Notes under the pieces: model-generated
What the model was told of the DNA's origin: nothing
Database searches by the model: none
What the model saw: the letters and a program-made list of their open reading frames with translations, nothing else
Part shown: positions 1-9,361 of the stretch, one piece after another
How the letters are laid out: the number at the start of each line of letters is the position of its first letter
Position numbering within the stretch: the stretch's first letter is position 1
NCBI GenBank assembly: GCA_001509345.1
Contig: LGGM01000005.1
Location: forward strand, 1-40,410
DNA from: Clostridiales bacterium 38_11
Lineage (GTDB): Bacteria; Bacillota; Clostridia; Tissierellales; Dethiosulfatibacteraceae
Length of the DNA stretch: 40,410 nucleotides
Direction of reading: 5' to 3'
Program-made: the position numbers and the translations under genes

Positions 1-845
1 ATCAAGAATATTGTCAATATCTCTTTTGATTGATTCATAATCCCTTTGATTTCCATGAAACTACCAAGAACGAAATCGGTATTGTTAATAGTTCGGTACG
101 CCAAAAATCCTCTTTGTCCATCAACAACTGTTTCTTCAATTCCCTCATCTCCTCTTATCAAGGATGGCACCAATATTTCAGATATGTCTTTTAACGTTAC
201 TGTTTCATTTGATAGTTCATAAGGATAATATGGGTGGGCAAGTATTCTGCCTTTGCTGTCAATAAGAAACGAGTATCCATTGTCTTTAGTTTCGGTTTGA
301 TTGACTATATCCAGTATTTTGTCAATAGCAATGTCTCCCGCCACCACTCCAAGCAGCTGTGATTTTTGATTGTATACCGGTTGGGCAACCGTTATTATCC
401 ATTGATCACTTGAAGCATTGAGATATGCCTCTGTGTAGACCAGTTTGGTTTCTGTTGTGGCTTTGATGTACCATGGCCTTGTTCTTAAGTCAAATGAAGC
501 CGGCGGTGTCCACCCGCTGGCATTGATCATATGGTTGTTAACTGTTCCATAATAAACAGTCAGAAATGAGGGATTACTATCCCTAAGTGCTTTAAGATAG
601 TCTAAAATTGCATCATCCTTTGTATTCGCTGTAATAAAAGTCGAAGCGTCTTTAATCATCTGCCCTTTCCAGATCAGATGGTTGTCAATAACGCTTGCTT
701 TATAATCCCTTTCCAATTCTACAATCTTTTGTGTCTCTTGTTTTATGGTTTCATCCAAATAATTGAATTCTACAAACATGCCTAAGGCGATGATAATAGA
801 AACCACTATAACCACAAGATAAAAGTTGTTGATGAATCGATTCAT
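1..845 (-). CDS. dCache-domain membrane sensor protein, N-terminal part (runs off the left edge)
   Basis: The reading frame is open from an ATG at 845 to position 1, so only the first 281 or so residues are visible. A GGAGA ribosome site lies 7 nt before the ATG. The protein starts with a short cytoplasmic tail (MNRFINN) and one membrane segment at about residues 8-28. A long extracytoplasmic region follows with the look of a double Cache domain: RPWYIKA and the segment with GVVAGDI and GYSFLID are typical of dCache_1 sensors. Such domains bind small ligands such as amino acids, and are fused to chemotaxis-transducer, diguanylate cyclase, HD-GYP or histidine kinase outputs. The output module is outside the window, so the signalling class cannot be decided. 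Confidence 0.75.
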   Translation of the reverse strand, partial: MNRFINNFYLVVIVVSIIIALGMFVEFNYLDETIKQETQKIVELERDYKASVIDNHLIWKGQMIKDASTFITANTKDDAILDYLKALRDSNPSFLTVYYGTVNNHMINASGWTPPASFDLRTRPWYIKATTETKLVYTEAYLNASSDQWIITVAQPVYNQKSQLLGVVAGDIAIDKILDIVNQTETKDNGYSFLIDSKGRILAHPYYPYELSNETVTLKDISEILVPSLIRGDEGIEETVVDGQRGFLAYRTINNTDFVLGSFMEIKGIMNQSKEILTIFL

Positions 846-977
846 ACATGTTCTCCAAATTACTGTATCCACAAATCAAATTTATTTTTTTGATTTCATA
901 ACATGATTATTATTGTATCATATTTTGAATATTATTATTTTGATAACTAATAAAATTAATACCCTAAAATAACAGAT

Positions 978-2156
978 CTATTCAACAAATAGTACACTCT
1001 TAATATGTTGGACCGACAATTCCAACTCTTTCAGATCCTCAAATGTAGCTTGAGCTCTTACCTTGCTGCCACCCCCTTTGCCATTAAATCGATTAATACT
1101 ATCTCTAATAATCTGACCGCAATCAATATCTAATTTCCCATTATTGGCTAATATAATCTTTTTATCCGGCAGTGAGCTTGCAAGAATCAACACATTTTCT
1201 CTTTCTTGTATACCCTTTATTATTAGCCCTATTGCTTCAATCGACTTATCCTGAAAAGACAAGGCTAACTTATTATCCTTTATATTCTTGATCAAGTTGT
1301 CTGCTTCCAAAGATGCTAAGGTGCTTTGAATCTTTATGTGATTGTTTTTCAAATCATGATACTTTTCCTTTTCTTGGCTGATTTTGTCTATTAACGTTGA
1401 CAAATCGGCTGAATATCTCACGCTTAGCTCTGTTATGATCTGGTGCTCCTTCTGTAATTCCTGCAGGGCTCTAAGCCCGCATTTAAAGAACAGTCTGGTC
1501 ATTTTCTTATACCTTTGCACTTTTAGTATTTTTAAGATGCCTACCTCCCCTGTGCGGGCAGGATGTGTCCCACAGCAAGCGACACTGTCCACATCTGCTA
1601 TATATACAATCCTGAGATTCTCCTGCAGGTTTGGCATTTTTCTCACATGATATTGCATGGCTTTTTCAACACTGTCAACTGTATCAATGATGACAGGTCT
1701 GTTTTCATAGATTGCCTTATTGGCTAGAGTTTCAATATTAAGTAACTGTTCATCGTCTGTCAAATTGCCATCAATATCTATGCTGACATAAGATTCTCCC
1801 AGATGAAATCCTTTATTCAAATATCCGTAATGCTCCATAATGACGCCTGAGAGAATATGTTCTCCGCAGTGCTGTTGCATGTGGTCGAAGCGTCTGTCCC
1901 AATCCAATTCACATATATGGGATTCTCCAACCGGTACTTTGTCAACGTGGTGGTAGATAACACCATCCCTTTCAGAGACATGAATAACCTGGCTATCGCC
2001 AATGGTTCCTTTATCAGACGGCTGTCCTCCACCTTCAGGAAAGAAAATGGTTTTGTCCAAAACAAGAAACGTTCTATCTTTTTCGCGGATTACTTTTTGA
2101 ATCCTGCATTCGCTTCTTATTTTATATACATCCTTCTCAAATAGTTTGATTGTCAT
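978..2156 (-). CDS. alanyl-tRNA editing protein, AlaX-L-like, with C-terminal DHHA1 domain
   Basis: This 392-residue protein resembles the editing half of alanyl-tRNA synthetase without the aminoacylation domain. It would hydrolyse Ser-tRNA(Ala) or Gly-tRNA(Ala) in trans. The N-terminal barrel has the FPEGGGQPSD motif at about 39-48. The zinc/active-site signatures are H96-x3-H100 (HCGEH) and C194-x3-H198 (CCGTH). A helical stretch at about 225-300 leads to a DHHA1-like C-terminus with the glycine-rich GKGGGSKV segment near residue 365. This is the long AlaX form found in many Clostridia. It is last in a sbcD-sbcC-mutY-alaX order, 23 nt after mutY, and is probably co-transcribed. No clear hairpin terminator follows. 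The family is certain; the exact substrate (Ser versus Gly) is not. Confidence 0.9.
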   Translation of the reverse strand: MTIKLFEKDVYKIRSECRIQKVIREKDRTFLVLDKTIFFPEGGGQPSDKGTIGDSQVIHVSERDGVIYHHVDKVPVGESHICELDWDRRFDHMQQHCGEHILSGVIMEHYGYLNKGFHLGESYVSIDIDGNLTDDEQLLNIETLANKAIYENRPVIIDTVDSVEKAMQYHVRKMPNLQENLRIVYIADVDSVACCGTHPARTGEVGILKILKVQRYKKMTRLFFKCGLRALQELQKEHQIITELSVRYSADLSTLIDKISQEKEKYHDLKNNHIKIQSTLASLEADNLIKNIKDNKLALSFQDKSIEAIGLIIKGIQERENVLILASSLPDKKIILANNGKLDIDCGQIIRDSINRFNGKGGGSKVRAQATFEDLKELELSVQHIKSVLFVE

Positions 2157-2179
2157 CTTAATCCTTCCTCAATTTTTAC

Positions 2180-3250
2180 CTAAAGATATTTCAAAATTTT
2201 TCTGAATGCTGTTGATATGGCGAGTTTCTCTATTTCGTCAGTTCTAATCCATTGCGTTTTATGATTGTACTGCTCTTCTGATTCTCTTATTAATCTGCTA
2301 GCTTTATCGCGCGATTGAGAATTGTCCGTAATCCTGTAAACAGTCATCAGCCAAGTCTTGTGGGTAAAAATATGCTTTTCTTTTCCAGCCACAACGGGAT
2401 CTTTGACTATGATACTAAATTGCTTATTCAATAACTCTGTCAAATTTATTTTTGCAGTTTCCGTGTTCTCTCCTTCAGCCGACGGAAATCCCCAAAGCCC
2501 AGATAGCAATCCCTTATCTGACTTTGTGAAGAGAATTGTTTCTCCTTGTTTGATGATTGCAACTGCCAGATGAAGATTTTTGATTTTTATTTTCTGTCTC
2601 TTCACTGGCAGACAATCTTGTAGGCCAATTTCGAATGCCATGCAATCAGCATTGATAGGACAAGAAGGACAGTTTGGTCTTTTTGGTGTGCAAATCAATG
2701 CCCCCAATTCCATCAAAGCCTGGTTGAAATAACGTGGATTATCTGGTGTTATCGTTATTATTTTATCCTCAAATATTTTTTTTGACTTTGAATTGGCTAT
2801 ATCCTCTTTCATGTTAAATATTCTGGAAATTACCCGCATTACATTACCATCAACAGCAGGATATTTAAGATTATAAGCTATGCTCAGCACCGCTCCTGCG
2901 GTATAGGATCCAATTCCAGGTAGCTTTAATGCTTCTTCATAATCTGCAGGAAAAACACTATCGTAATCATCAGCAATTATCCTTGCACATTTAATCAGAT
3001 TTCTTGCGCGAGAGTAGTATCCAAGACCCTCCCACATTTTAAAGACTTCTTCTTCCTGTGCATTTGCGAGTTCTATAACGGTCGGGAACCGGATCATGAA
3101 ACGCTCATAATAGGAAATAACCGTGTCCATCCTGGTTTGTTGTAGCATAATCTCAGAAATCCAAACGCTATAAGGGTCATGACTCTCCCTGAAAGGCAGT
3201 TTTCTATGATATTGCATGTACCAATCCAATAATTTCTGCTGTATAATCAT
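2180..3250 (-). CDS. mutY: A/G-specific adenine DNA glycosylase
   Basis: This 356-residue protein removes adenine mispaired with guanine or 8-oxoguanine during base excision repair. It has the helix-hairpin-helix/GPD fold. SEIMLQQT carries the catalytic glutamate, LPGIGSYTAGA is the hairpin, and PAVDGNVMR holds the catalytic aspartate. An iron-sulfur loop C-x6-C-x2-C-x5-C lies at about residues 194-210. The C-terminal part, from about residue 222, is the NUDIX-like 8-oxoG recognition domain, with GLWGFPSAEGE. The length is normal for bacterial MutY. It starts 9 nt after sbcC ends and precedes the AlaX-like gene by 23 nt, so it is part of the repair operon. Confidence 0.95.
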   Translation of the reverse strand: MIIQQKLLDWYMQYHRKLPFRESHDPYSVWISEIMLQQTRMDTVISYYERFMIRFPTVIELANAQEEEVFKMWEGLGYYSRARNLIKCARIIADDYDSVFPADYEEALKLPGIGSYTAGAVLSIAYNLKYPAVDGNVMRVISRIFNMKEDIANSKSKKIFEDKIITITPDNPRYFNQALMELGALICTPKRPNCPSCPINADCMAFEIGLQDCLPVKRQKIKIKNLHLAVAIIKQGETILFTKSDKGLLSGLWGFPSAEGENTETAKINLTELLNKQFSIIVKDPVVAGKEKHIFTHKTWLMTVYRITDNSQSRDKASRLIRESEEQYNHKTQWIRTDEIEKLAISTAFRKILKYL

Positions 3251-3259
3251 CTACTACTC

Positions 3260-6200
3260 CTAGTTTAGCTCAATTCTAACCTTGCTTCCCCCCTCACCCG
3301 TCACCGCACCAGTTACAATCAGTTTTACAGGCACCCTGTTTTTGACAGATTCAACATGCGAGATGATTCCTACCTTCAGCTTGTCATGATGGATCTTTTC
3401 AAGTGAAGTCATAACCACATCCAAAAGATTATCGTCTAGCGTCCCAAATCCTTCGTCTAGAAAAAAGAGCTCAAGTGGGGCTGTGCCTTTCAATTGTATC
3501 TCAGCTGATAGAGCCAAAGCCAGGGCTAAAGATGTCAGAAACGTCTCTCCGCCTGATAAAGTAGAAGACTCCCTAAGAATGCCGCCGTTCTTGTTGTCTT
3601 TTATAAGGAATCTGCCCTCTTCATCAGTCTCCAATCCATAAACACCTCCGCTAATATTAAGCAGCCTGACAGAGGCCTCTCTTGATATGTATTTTAATCT
3701 TTCTGTTGCAATGAATTTAACAAATTCTTTGCCCTTAAAAAGCTTCTCAAGGTCTTCCAGTATCCCCAGTCTCTCATCAATCTTCTTGATTTGTACCATC
3801 AAACCTTTGATATTGGATAATTTATCTTTTGCATAATTGATCTCTTGCTCAAGCAGGGCATACTCCTTCTTCAGAAGATTCAATAGATTCTCTTTATCCA
3901 TCTTTTGATTTTGAATCTCCTGCCATTTTTCTTTGGTGATTTGTCTCCCTGCAAGTTTCTCCTCTATGCTTTCAAGAACACCTTTTATTCTGGAAACGGC
4001 GTCATCATAATCCTTGATTTCCTGCTCCAATTTTTTTATGTTGGCTTTATCAGTCAAAAGAATTTTGGCCTCTTCTATTGATGCGAGCCTGTTTTCATTT
4101 AACTTTTCGATAAGTGTTTTATCTGCTGATATGAACCTCTTTTCTATGTCATCCGAACTCTGTGATACCTTGTAAAATTCGTTGCTTACAGATTCGAAGT
4201 CTTCGATACACTTCGAATTCTTATCAGAGCGTGTCTTATAATTCTGCTCGATGAATATAATTTTTTGAGTAGTCTCATCCCTCAAGTGCCCTAGATTTTC
4301 AATAGTTCCCGCCTTTTTCACAATGCTGTTTGTCAATTTTTCGATTAGCTGCAGTTTGTTTTTATAATCGGCTTTTAATTCAATCAGTTCATTGGTGTCT
4401 CTTTTGATATCTGAGTCCGAAGCTTCCAATTCTTTTTTGATTTTCTTTTCATCATCCGATAAGATATTTATCTCGGCTTCTAGTCTTTCTCTTTGCTCAT
4501 CTTTTTTTCTGATGGCTTGTGATTCTTTTAGAAAGTCAATAATCCCCGTTTCTGCTTTCAATGATTCAATCTTCATTTGTTTTTCAGAAACTTTTTTCTC
4601 AAATGCTTTGAGTTCCTCATTGTAATCCTTCAGTTGAGAAGCGATTCCTGACAAGCTTGCGTCAATTGTTTCGAGACGACCTATTTGTTTGGTAATAGTG
4701 TTTGTGGTTTTAGATATATCCAGAGTAAGCTGATTGCTTTCTTCTTCAAATAAATTAATCAACTGCTTCAATTTGTCGAATTTTTCTTGCTCGCTTTCAG
4801 GGTTTTTAAGCAGATAATCCTTTCCAAGATTTTTTAATTCGGATGCAAATTTTATTTCTTGCTCGTTTTCAATGGATAATTTTACTATTATCTCATTTAT
4901 ATCCTTTTCTGTTTTTTTTAGTTTCTGCGTCTTATCACTTTTCTCCATTTCCAGCTTTTCACGGTTTTTTAGATCTATGGACTTCACTTGACTGGGATAG
5001 TGCTCTTTCGATCCGCAAACGGGGCAAGGCTCGCCTTCAGATAAAATCATTCTTAACTCATATACCACTGCTTCGTTTTTACTTTCATTGATTTCAGCAT
5101 TAATCTGTTCTAATTGACGCGTCAAATCCTGAAAAATCTGTTCCATAGAAGTCTTGTTATGATTTAGCTGTTGAATATTGTGCTTATTTTTTTTGATTGC
5201 TTCTTCAAGCTCCTCATGCTTTATCCATTTAGTCTTTAGTTCATAAAGGTTGTCTTGTATGTCAGACAAATTCTCTGGCGTTCCAGGGCAGTTTTCCTTC
5301 AACTCGTTAAGGTGAGCAGTCAGATTTTTCAGTGATTCTTCCGATTTATACTTTTCATAGTCAATTTCTTTCCTTTGACCACTGTATTCTTCTTGCTGTG
5401 CTGACAATTCAAGTAACTTCTTCTGAATCTTGCTAATGCTATCATTCAATGCCATAATGTCTTCTGTCAGCTTTTCACCTGTCCTGACCTTCTCTTGAAC
5501 AACGGTATCAACCTTTAAAGCACCAGACTCAATAATTAGTTTCTCCAACTCTTTTTCAATGATTTGGACTTTATGGACTCTGGATTGTTTGGTTTCATCT
5601 GCATCCTTCAGGAACCCCTCTAATTCAAGCACTCTTGATTTAAGAGGCTTCGATAGCTTCTCAGTTTCAATAAGCTCTTTTTCCTCTTCTAGAGCTTCTA
5701 TGACTTTCTGTTCTTTAATCCTTAAGCCTGGCAGTATATTCTCATATTGATCCTTTGCCAGTTCTAATTCCTTTTGACTCTTGGTTTTTTCTTCTTTGAT
5801 GGCTTGTCTTCTATCTGTGATTCTTTCTAGCCTCTTATTGATGTCAACTTTTTCATTGCGTATTTTTTCGAAGTCCTTTATGAGATTTGCCATTGAATTG
5901 GCATTCTTATGCTGTTCCAATTTTATACTTTTTTGTTTGAACATTTCTTTATTACTAAGGAGATTTTTATTTTCATTAAGATATTTTTCATATTCTTCCT
6001 GCATCTTATTGATTTCTTTACTTTCTTCAAACTGATGAATAATCAGCTTTAGCTCCTCCTGTTCTGTTGCCAACACCGTTCGCTTGGTGTTGTATTCTCT
6101 CTCCTTGGCTTCTATGATATCTTCACTGACCTCACCGAGTCCTTTGATCTCTCCCTCCAGTGAATTCTTGATGGAATTCTCCCTGTACAATCGTGCTTTT

Positions 6201-6760
6201 AATTTCTGACGGAGATTATCTCCGTATTCCTGCAGATTGAACAGTCTCTCGAGCATATCATTGCGGTTTTTCCCTTCCATTTTTAAAAAATCGCTGAATT
6301 TACCTTGAGGAAGGACAACCGTCCTTGTGAAGTCATCTTTGGACAGGCCTATAATCTCAGTGCATTTTTCGGTTACACCTTTGACGGATTCCTCAAGAAT
6401 GACAACATGGTTTGAAGTGATATCCATTATCTTACATTTGTCTGTTCGGGGTTTAAGGCTGTTTTTATCTCTTTTAAAGTCTCTCTGAACCAGATAACGC
6501 TTGTTTTCATTGCCTGATATTTGGAATTCGAAGCTGACGTGTGCCTTATCACCATTGACATTGATGAAATCAGCGCTATTTCTAGGTACGTCACCATACA
6601 ATGCAAGCATGATACCGTCCAGTATGGTGGATTTACCACTGCCTGTAGGCCCAAAAATACCAAAAAATCCACCACGAGTGAGTGCGATAAAATCTATCTC
6701 CTGCTCCTCTTCGAAGCTGTTCAATCCTTTTATTTTCAGGTTAATCGGCTTCATATTCAT
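3260..6760 (-). CDS. sbcC: SbcC, ATPase subunit of the SbcCD (Mre11-Rad50-like) nuclease
   Basis: This 1166-residue SMC-like ATPase partners with SbcD to cut hairpins and process double-strand breaks. The N-terminal lobe has Walker A GPTGSGKST at about residues 37-45. It is followed by long, heptad-rich coiled coils rich in Lys and Glu, broken near residue 579 by the zinc-hook motif CPVC, which dimerises Rad50-type proteins. The C-terminal lobe has the ABC signature LSGGET at about residue 1070 and Walker B LFFLDEGFGTLDD at about 1100. The start codon lies inside the 3' end of sbcD, with a 20-nt overlap. This arrangement and the matched motifs indicate translational coupling and a functional pair. 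Confidence 0.95.
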   Translation of the reverse strand: MNMKPINLKIKGLNSFEEEQEIDFIALTRGGFFGIFGPTGSGKSTILDGIMLALYGDVPRNSADFINVNGDKAHVSFEFQISGNENKRYLVQRDFKRDKNSLKPRTDKCKIMDITSNHVVILEESVKGVTEKCTEIIGLSKDDFTRTVVLPQGKFSDFLKMEGKNRNDMLERLFNLQEYGDNLRQKLKARLYRENSIKNSLEGEIKGLGEVSEDIIEAKEREYNTKRTVLATEQEELKLIIHQFEESKEINKMQEEYEKYLNENKNLLSNKEMFKQKSIKLEQHKNANSMANLIKDFEKIRNEKVDINKRLERITDRRQAIKEEKTKSQKELELAKDQYENILPGLRIKEQKVIEALEEEKELIETEKLSKPLKSRVLELEGFLKDADETKQSRVHKVQIIEKELEKLIIESGALKVDTVVQEKVRTGEKLTEDIMALNDSISKIQKKLLELSAQQEEYSGQRKEIDYEKYKSEESLKNLTAHLNELKENCPGTPENLSDIQDNLYELKTKWIKHEELEEAIKKNKHNIQQLNHNKTSMEQIFQDLTRQLEQINAEINESKNEAVVYELRMILSEGEPCPVCGSKEHYPSQVKSIDLKNREKLEMEKSDKTQKLKKTEKDINEIIVKLSIENEQEIKFASELKNLGKDYLLKNPESEQEKFDKLKQLINLFEEESNQLTLDISKTTNTITKQIGRLETIDASLSGIASQLKDYNEELKAFEKKVSEKQMKIESLKAETGIIDFLKESQAIRKKDEQRERLEAEINILSDDEKKIKKELEASDSDIKRDTNELIELKADYKNKLQLIEKLTNSIVKKAGTIENLGHLRDETTQKIIFIEQNYKTRSDKNSKCIEDFESVSNEFYKVSQSSDDIEKRFISADKTLIEKLNENRLASIEEAKILLTDKANIKKLEQEIKDYDDAVSRIKGVLESIEEKLAGRQITKEKWQEIQNQKMDKENLLNLLKKEYALLEQEINYAKDKLSNIKGLMVQIKKIDERLGILEDLEKLFKGKEFVKFIATERLKYISREASVRLLNISGGVYGLETDEEGRFLIKDNKNGGILRESSTLSGGETFLTSLALALALSAEIQLKGTAPLELFFLDEGFGTLDDNLLDVVMTSLEKIHHDKLKVGIISHVESVKNRVPVKLIVTGAVTGEGGSKVRIELN

Positions 6761-7961
6761 CCTCCCCGTAAACCAGACTCATGATCATATCCATGGTCTC
6801 CTGTGAAGCTTCTTTACCTCTTTGATGCATATAGAAATCTTTGAACAGATCCTCAAAGGCTCTCTCTCTGAAGGTTTTTGTTTCTTTGTTTCCAGCTATC
6901 TCCTCATGGGTTATGGGTCTGATGCTGATAATATCCTTTTTCAGCTCCTTCAATTCTTTAATCTGATTCTCCTTCAGATACTGGTCTGTTTTTATTTCGA
7001 GGTAAACCCAGCAATCCCTACTGCTGTTTTCTTCGCATTTTTTCAGCGCTGAGGCAAGATTATCACATTGCCATACTTCTATGGGTTTGTATGTTTTCAG
7101 TGGAATCTCCTCAATATCAGGCGCTTGCATGGGTGCCAGTCTTATTTTGACTAGGCTTTTCTGAAAATTAATCTCGTTCTTGCTGTAATGGATTGGCGAT
7201 CCCGAATATCTAGCGCGTTTATTACTTCCCGGAACCACTTGTGGTTTGTGGACATGCCCTAAAGCTATGTATTGTGCTGTTTCTGGAAGGATAGCGCTGT
7301 TAATCAGATAGCTCCCTCCAAGCTGTATGCTTCTCTCTGAACCACTTTCCACGCTGCCCATGACAAATAGATGGGAGACCAGAAGATTGATTGAATCTTC
7401 TCTGTAGTGTTTTTCCAGATTATTGAACAATAGCTTCATCCGGTCTTCATAGGAGGTTAGTTTTTCTTCATCGCTTTCCATCCCTGTATACAGCACTTCA
7501 TTTAGTCTTTTTTCACTAGGGAAAGCAACAGCGACAATGACTACACTCTCGCCGTTGATCTCAATTTCAATAAATCCTTCTTCTGAGTCAACAATCCGAT
7601 GCTGTCCGTAAACGCCTGGTTCTACGACTGTCTTGGGTGTCCCCATCATGATGATGCCGTGGTCTCTGGCAAGAGGGCCGGCTGCAACCAGCCTGTCCGG
7701 GCTGTCGTGATTTCCTGCTATAACAAGTGTCAAGCGTTTCCCGTCATCTGACAATCTCTTCAATGTGTCATAAAACATTTTTTCCGCTTTCGCGGACGGA
7801 TTGTAGCTGTCGTATACATCACCAGCGATAATTACAAGATCAATATGATGCTCTTCCACTATTCGGACAAAATCATCAAGAAATATCTCCTGCTCTTCCA
7901 ATCTGCTAAATCCCTCAAGCGTCTTTCCCAGATGCCAATCCCCTGTATGTAGAATATTCAT
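6741..7961 (-). CDS. sbcD: SbcD, nuclease subunit of SbcCD
   Basis: This 406-residue metallophosphoesterase is the Mre11-like nuclease that works with SbcC. All calcineurin-type motifs are present: HTGDWHLGK near the N-terminus, AGDVYD, GNHDS, VSHLF and GHVHKPQ, which together bind two Mn2+ ions. A capping domain follows from about residue 270. The last residues overlap the start of sbcC by 20 nt. It is the first gene of the sbcD-sbcC-mutY-alaX group. Its upstream neighbour yacP ends in a terminator at 8048-8077, so sbcD needs its own promoter in the gap of about 100 nt. A GGGGG-type ribosome site precedes the ATG. Confidence 0.95.
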   Translation of the reverse strand: MNILHTGDWHLGKTLEGFSRLEEQEIFLDDFVRIVEEHHIDLVIIAGDVYDSYNPSAKAEKMFYDTLKRLSDDGKRLTLVIAGNHDSPDRLVAAGPLARDHGIIMMGTPKTVVEPGVYGQHRIVDSEEGFIEIEINGESVVIVAVAFPSEKRLNEVLYTGMESDEEKLTSYEDRMKLLFNNLEKHYREDSINLLVSHLFVMGSVESGSERSIQLGGSYLINSAILPETAQYIALGHVHKPQVVPGSNKRARYSGSPIHYSKNEINFQKSLVKIRLAPMQAPDIEEIPLKTYKPIEVWQCDNLASALKKCEENSSRDCWVYLEIKTDQYLKENQIKELKELKKDIISIRPITHEEIAGNKETKTFRERAFEDLFKDFYMHQRGKEASQETMDMIMSLVYGEDEYEAD

Positions 7962-8019
7962 GTTTCCCCCTTATAGTATCGGTTTTTTTGAATTGGGTCC
8001 TATATCCAAATACCATTAA

Positions 8020-8028
8020 ATTTTAGCA
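8020..8028 (-). promoter_or_regulatory. candidate extended -10 element for the sbcDC operon
   Basis: On the minus strand the sequence reads TGCTAAAAT, an extended -10 (TGn-TAAAAT). It lies about 60 nt before the sbcD start and downstream of the yacP terminator. No good -35 is visible at the normal distance. The call rests on position and the extended -10 alone. Confidence 0.3.
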
Positions 8029-8039
8029 TAATTTCCGGC

Positions 8040-8077
8040 AATATAAAAGGCACACTGAATGGTTTCTCAAGGTGCCT
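8040..8077 (-). terminator. intrinsic terminator at the end of the gltX-yacP operon
   Basis: On the minus strand, AGGCAC (8077-8072) pairs with GTGCCT (8053-8048) across an 18-nt loop, followed by TTTTATATT. The first arm overlaps the last codons of yacP, whose stop codon is at 8067-8069, so the terminator is partly built into the coding sequence. It separates the translation cluster from sbcDC. Confidence 0.7.
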
Positions 8078-8624
8078 GCCCGTTATTATCTTTTTTCTTT
8101 TTTTGCCCCTCGTCCTCAATCAATTTCCTCAGCTTATCCAGGGTTCCTGTGTCAAGCGTTCCTCTATAGTTGATGCTGTTTTGAGAAATCTTTTTTCTTT
8201 TTCTTTCTATCTCAATTTCTGTATCTTTTACCAGATGATAAAATTCTCTTGCAGAAAGTCTTAGACCCCCTCTTGAGAGGATCATCTGCTGGAGCATGCC
8301 GTCGGATGTGGCAACGGTGACTTTTTTTATTCGGCCTATTTCATCCAATCTTCTTTCAATATAGGTATCTGCTGTTTCATTTTCTTTTGTGAAAATAACT
8401 TCCAACCTTCCGTATTTTTCTTTTCTAAGGGTGGTGCCCTTAACTTTATAGGCATCGAAAACCACAATCAAATTGATATCCCTGTAAGACTGATACTCTA
8501 TCATGATGTCAATCAACTCCTGTCTGGCTCCTTCAATGCTGGATTCAGCCATTTTCTGCAGCTCATCCCAGGAGTTAATGATGTTGTAACCATCTACAAA
8601 AAGATATTCCTTACCTATATGCAT
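8067..8624 (-). CDS. NYN-domain ribonuclease of the YacP/Rae1 family
   Basis: This 185-residue protein begins with the NYN/PIN-like signature FVDGYNIINSW, and keeps acidic residues in NLIVVFDAYKV and in the VATSDG segment, which form the metal site of this fold. In Bacillus subtilis the orthologous Rae1 (YacP) is a ribosome-associated endonuclease that cuts mRNA in the A site, and its gene likewise follows mrnC and rlmB. The same order here supports orthology. The C-terminus is Lys-rich (KKKKDNNG), suggesting RNA or ribosome contact. It begins 2 nt after rlmB ends and is the last gene of the operon. Family assignment is secure; the cleavage specificity is inferred from the Bacillus case. Confidence 0.88.
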   Translation of the reverse strand: MHIGKEYLFVDGYNIINSWDELQKMAESSIEGARQELIDIMIEYQSYRDINLIVVFDAYKVKGTTLRKEKYGRLEVIFTKENETADTYIERRLDEIGRIKKVTVATSDGMLQQMILSRGGLRLSAREFYHLVKDTEIEIERKRKKISQNSINYRGTLDTGTLDKLRKLIEDEGQKKKKDNNGQAP

Positions 8625-8626
8625 GT

Positions 8627-9358
8627 CTATCCTCTTTGCCTGATGACTTCATAAATCAAAAGAGTTGCCGCGCAGGACGCGTTCAATGAATTGATCCTAC
8701 CGTACATGGGTATCTCAATGAGAGTATCACATTTTTCTCTTGTCAGTCTGCTGATTCCTTTTCCCTCTCCTCCAATGACCAGTGCAACGGACCCATCGTA
8801 CCTTTCGCTGTAGTATGCTTTGTCACCATTCATATCCGCTCCATATATCCAAAATCCTTTATTCTTCAAACCATCGATTGTGGTGTTGAGATTCACAATT
8901 TTGATGATTGGCATATATTCAAGAGCACCTGCTGACGTTTTTGCGACAGTGTCGTTGATCTGTGCGGATCTTCTCTCTGGTATGATAATACCGTCCACAC
9001 CTGCACATTCACAGCTTCTAATAATTGCGCCAAAGTTGTGGACATCCGTTATACCATCCAATATAACCAGAAAAGGATTTTTATTCTTTTTTTGCGCTGT
9101 TTCCAAAACCTCATCTAGAGTACAATAGGCGTAATCTTCCACTATTGCGACTATCCCCTGATGGTTTCTGTCGTTTGCCAATGAGTCTAATTTATTTTTA
9201 TTCACTTCAATAACTGTTATGGATTTTTTCGCTGCCAGATTAATCAGTTCCTGATCTACTCCAGATTTATTTTTTTTCTCGAGGCAATAGATTTTCTCGA
9301 TTTTCTTGTTGCTTCGTAGTGCTTCCATCACCGGGTTTTTCCCAAATACAGTTCTCAT
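8627..9358 (-). CDS. rlmB: 23S rRNA (guanosine-2'-O-)-methyltransferase RlmB
   Basis: This 243-residue SpoU/TrmH-type methyltransferase is expected to methylate G2251 in the peptidyl-transferase loop of 23S rRNA using SAM. It has an N-terminal RNA-binding substrate domain (residues 1-75, starting RTVFGKNPVMEAL). The trefoil-knot catalytic domain follows, with motif 1 in DVHNFGAIIRSCE (Asn and Arg), motif 2 in VIGGEGKGISRL, and motif 3 in IPMYGRINSLNAS. Length and order are those of RlmB. It sits 3 nt after mrnC and 2 nt before yacP. TrmH-family paralogs can be hard to separate, but this neighbourhood is diagnostic for the yacO/rlmB ortholog. Confidence 0.92.
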   Translation of the reverse strand: MRTVFGKNPVMEALRSNKKIEKIYCLEKKNKSGVDQELINLAAKKSITVIEVNKNKLDSLANDRNHQGIVAIVEDYAYCTLDEVLETAQKKNKNPFLVILDGITDVHNFGAIIRSCECAGVDGIIIPERRSAQINDTVAKTSAGALEYMPIIKIVNLNTTIDGLKNKGFWIYGADMNGDKAYYSERYDGSVALVIGGEGKGISRLTREKCDTLIEIPMYGRINSLNASCAATLLIYEVIRQRG

Positions 9359-9361
9359 TTC

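Noticed and set aside
846-977. Possible promoter TATGAT at 917-922 for the dCache gene
   Set aside because: No -35 at a usable distance; the region is simply AT-rich, so it was not listed as a feature.
4392-6806. Several plus-strand open frames opposite sbcC
   Set aside because: They are low-complexity Ser/Leu/Phe-rich complements of the Glu/Lys-rich coiled coil of SbcC, without ribosome sites.
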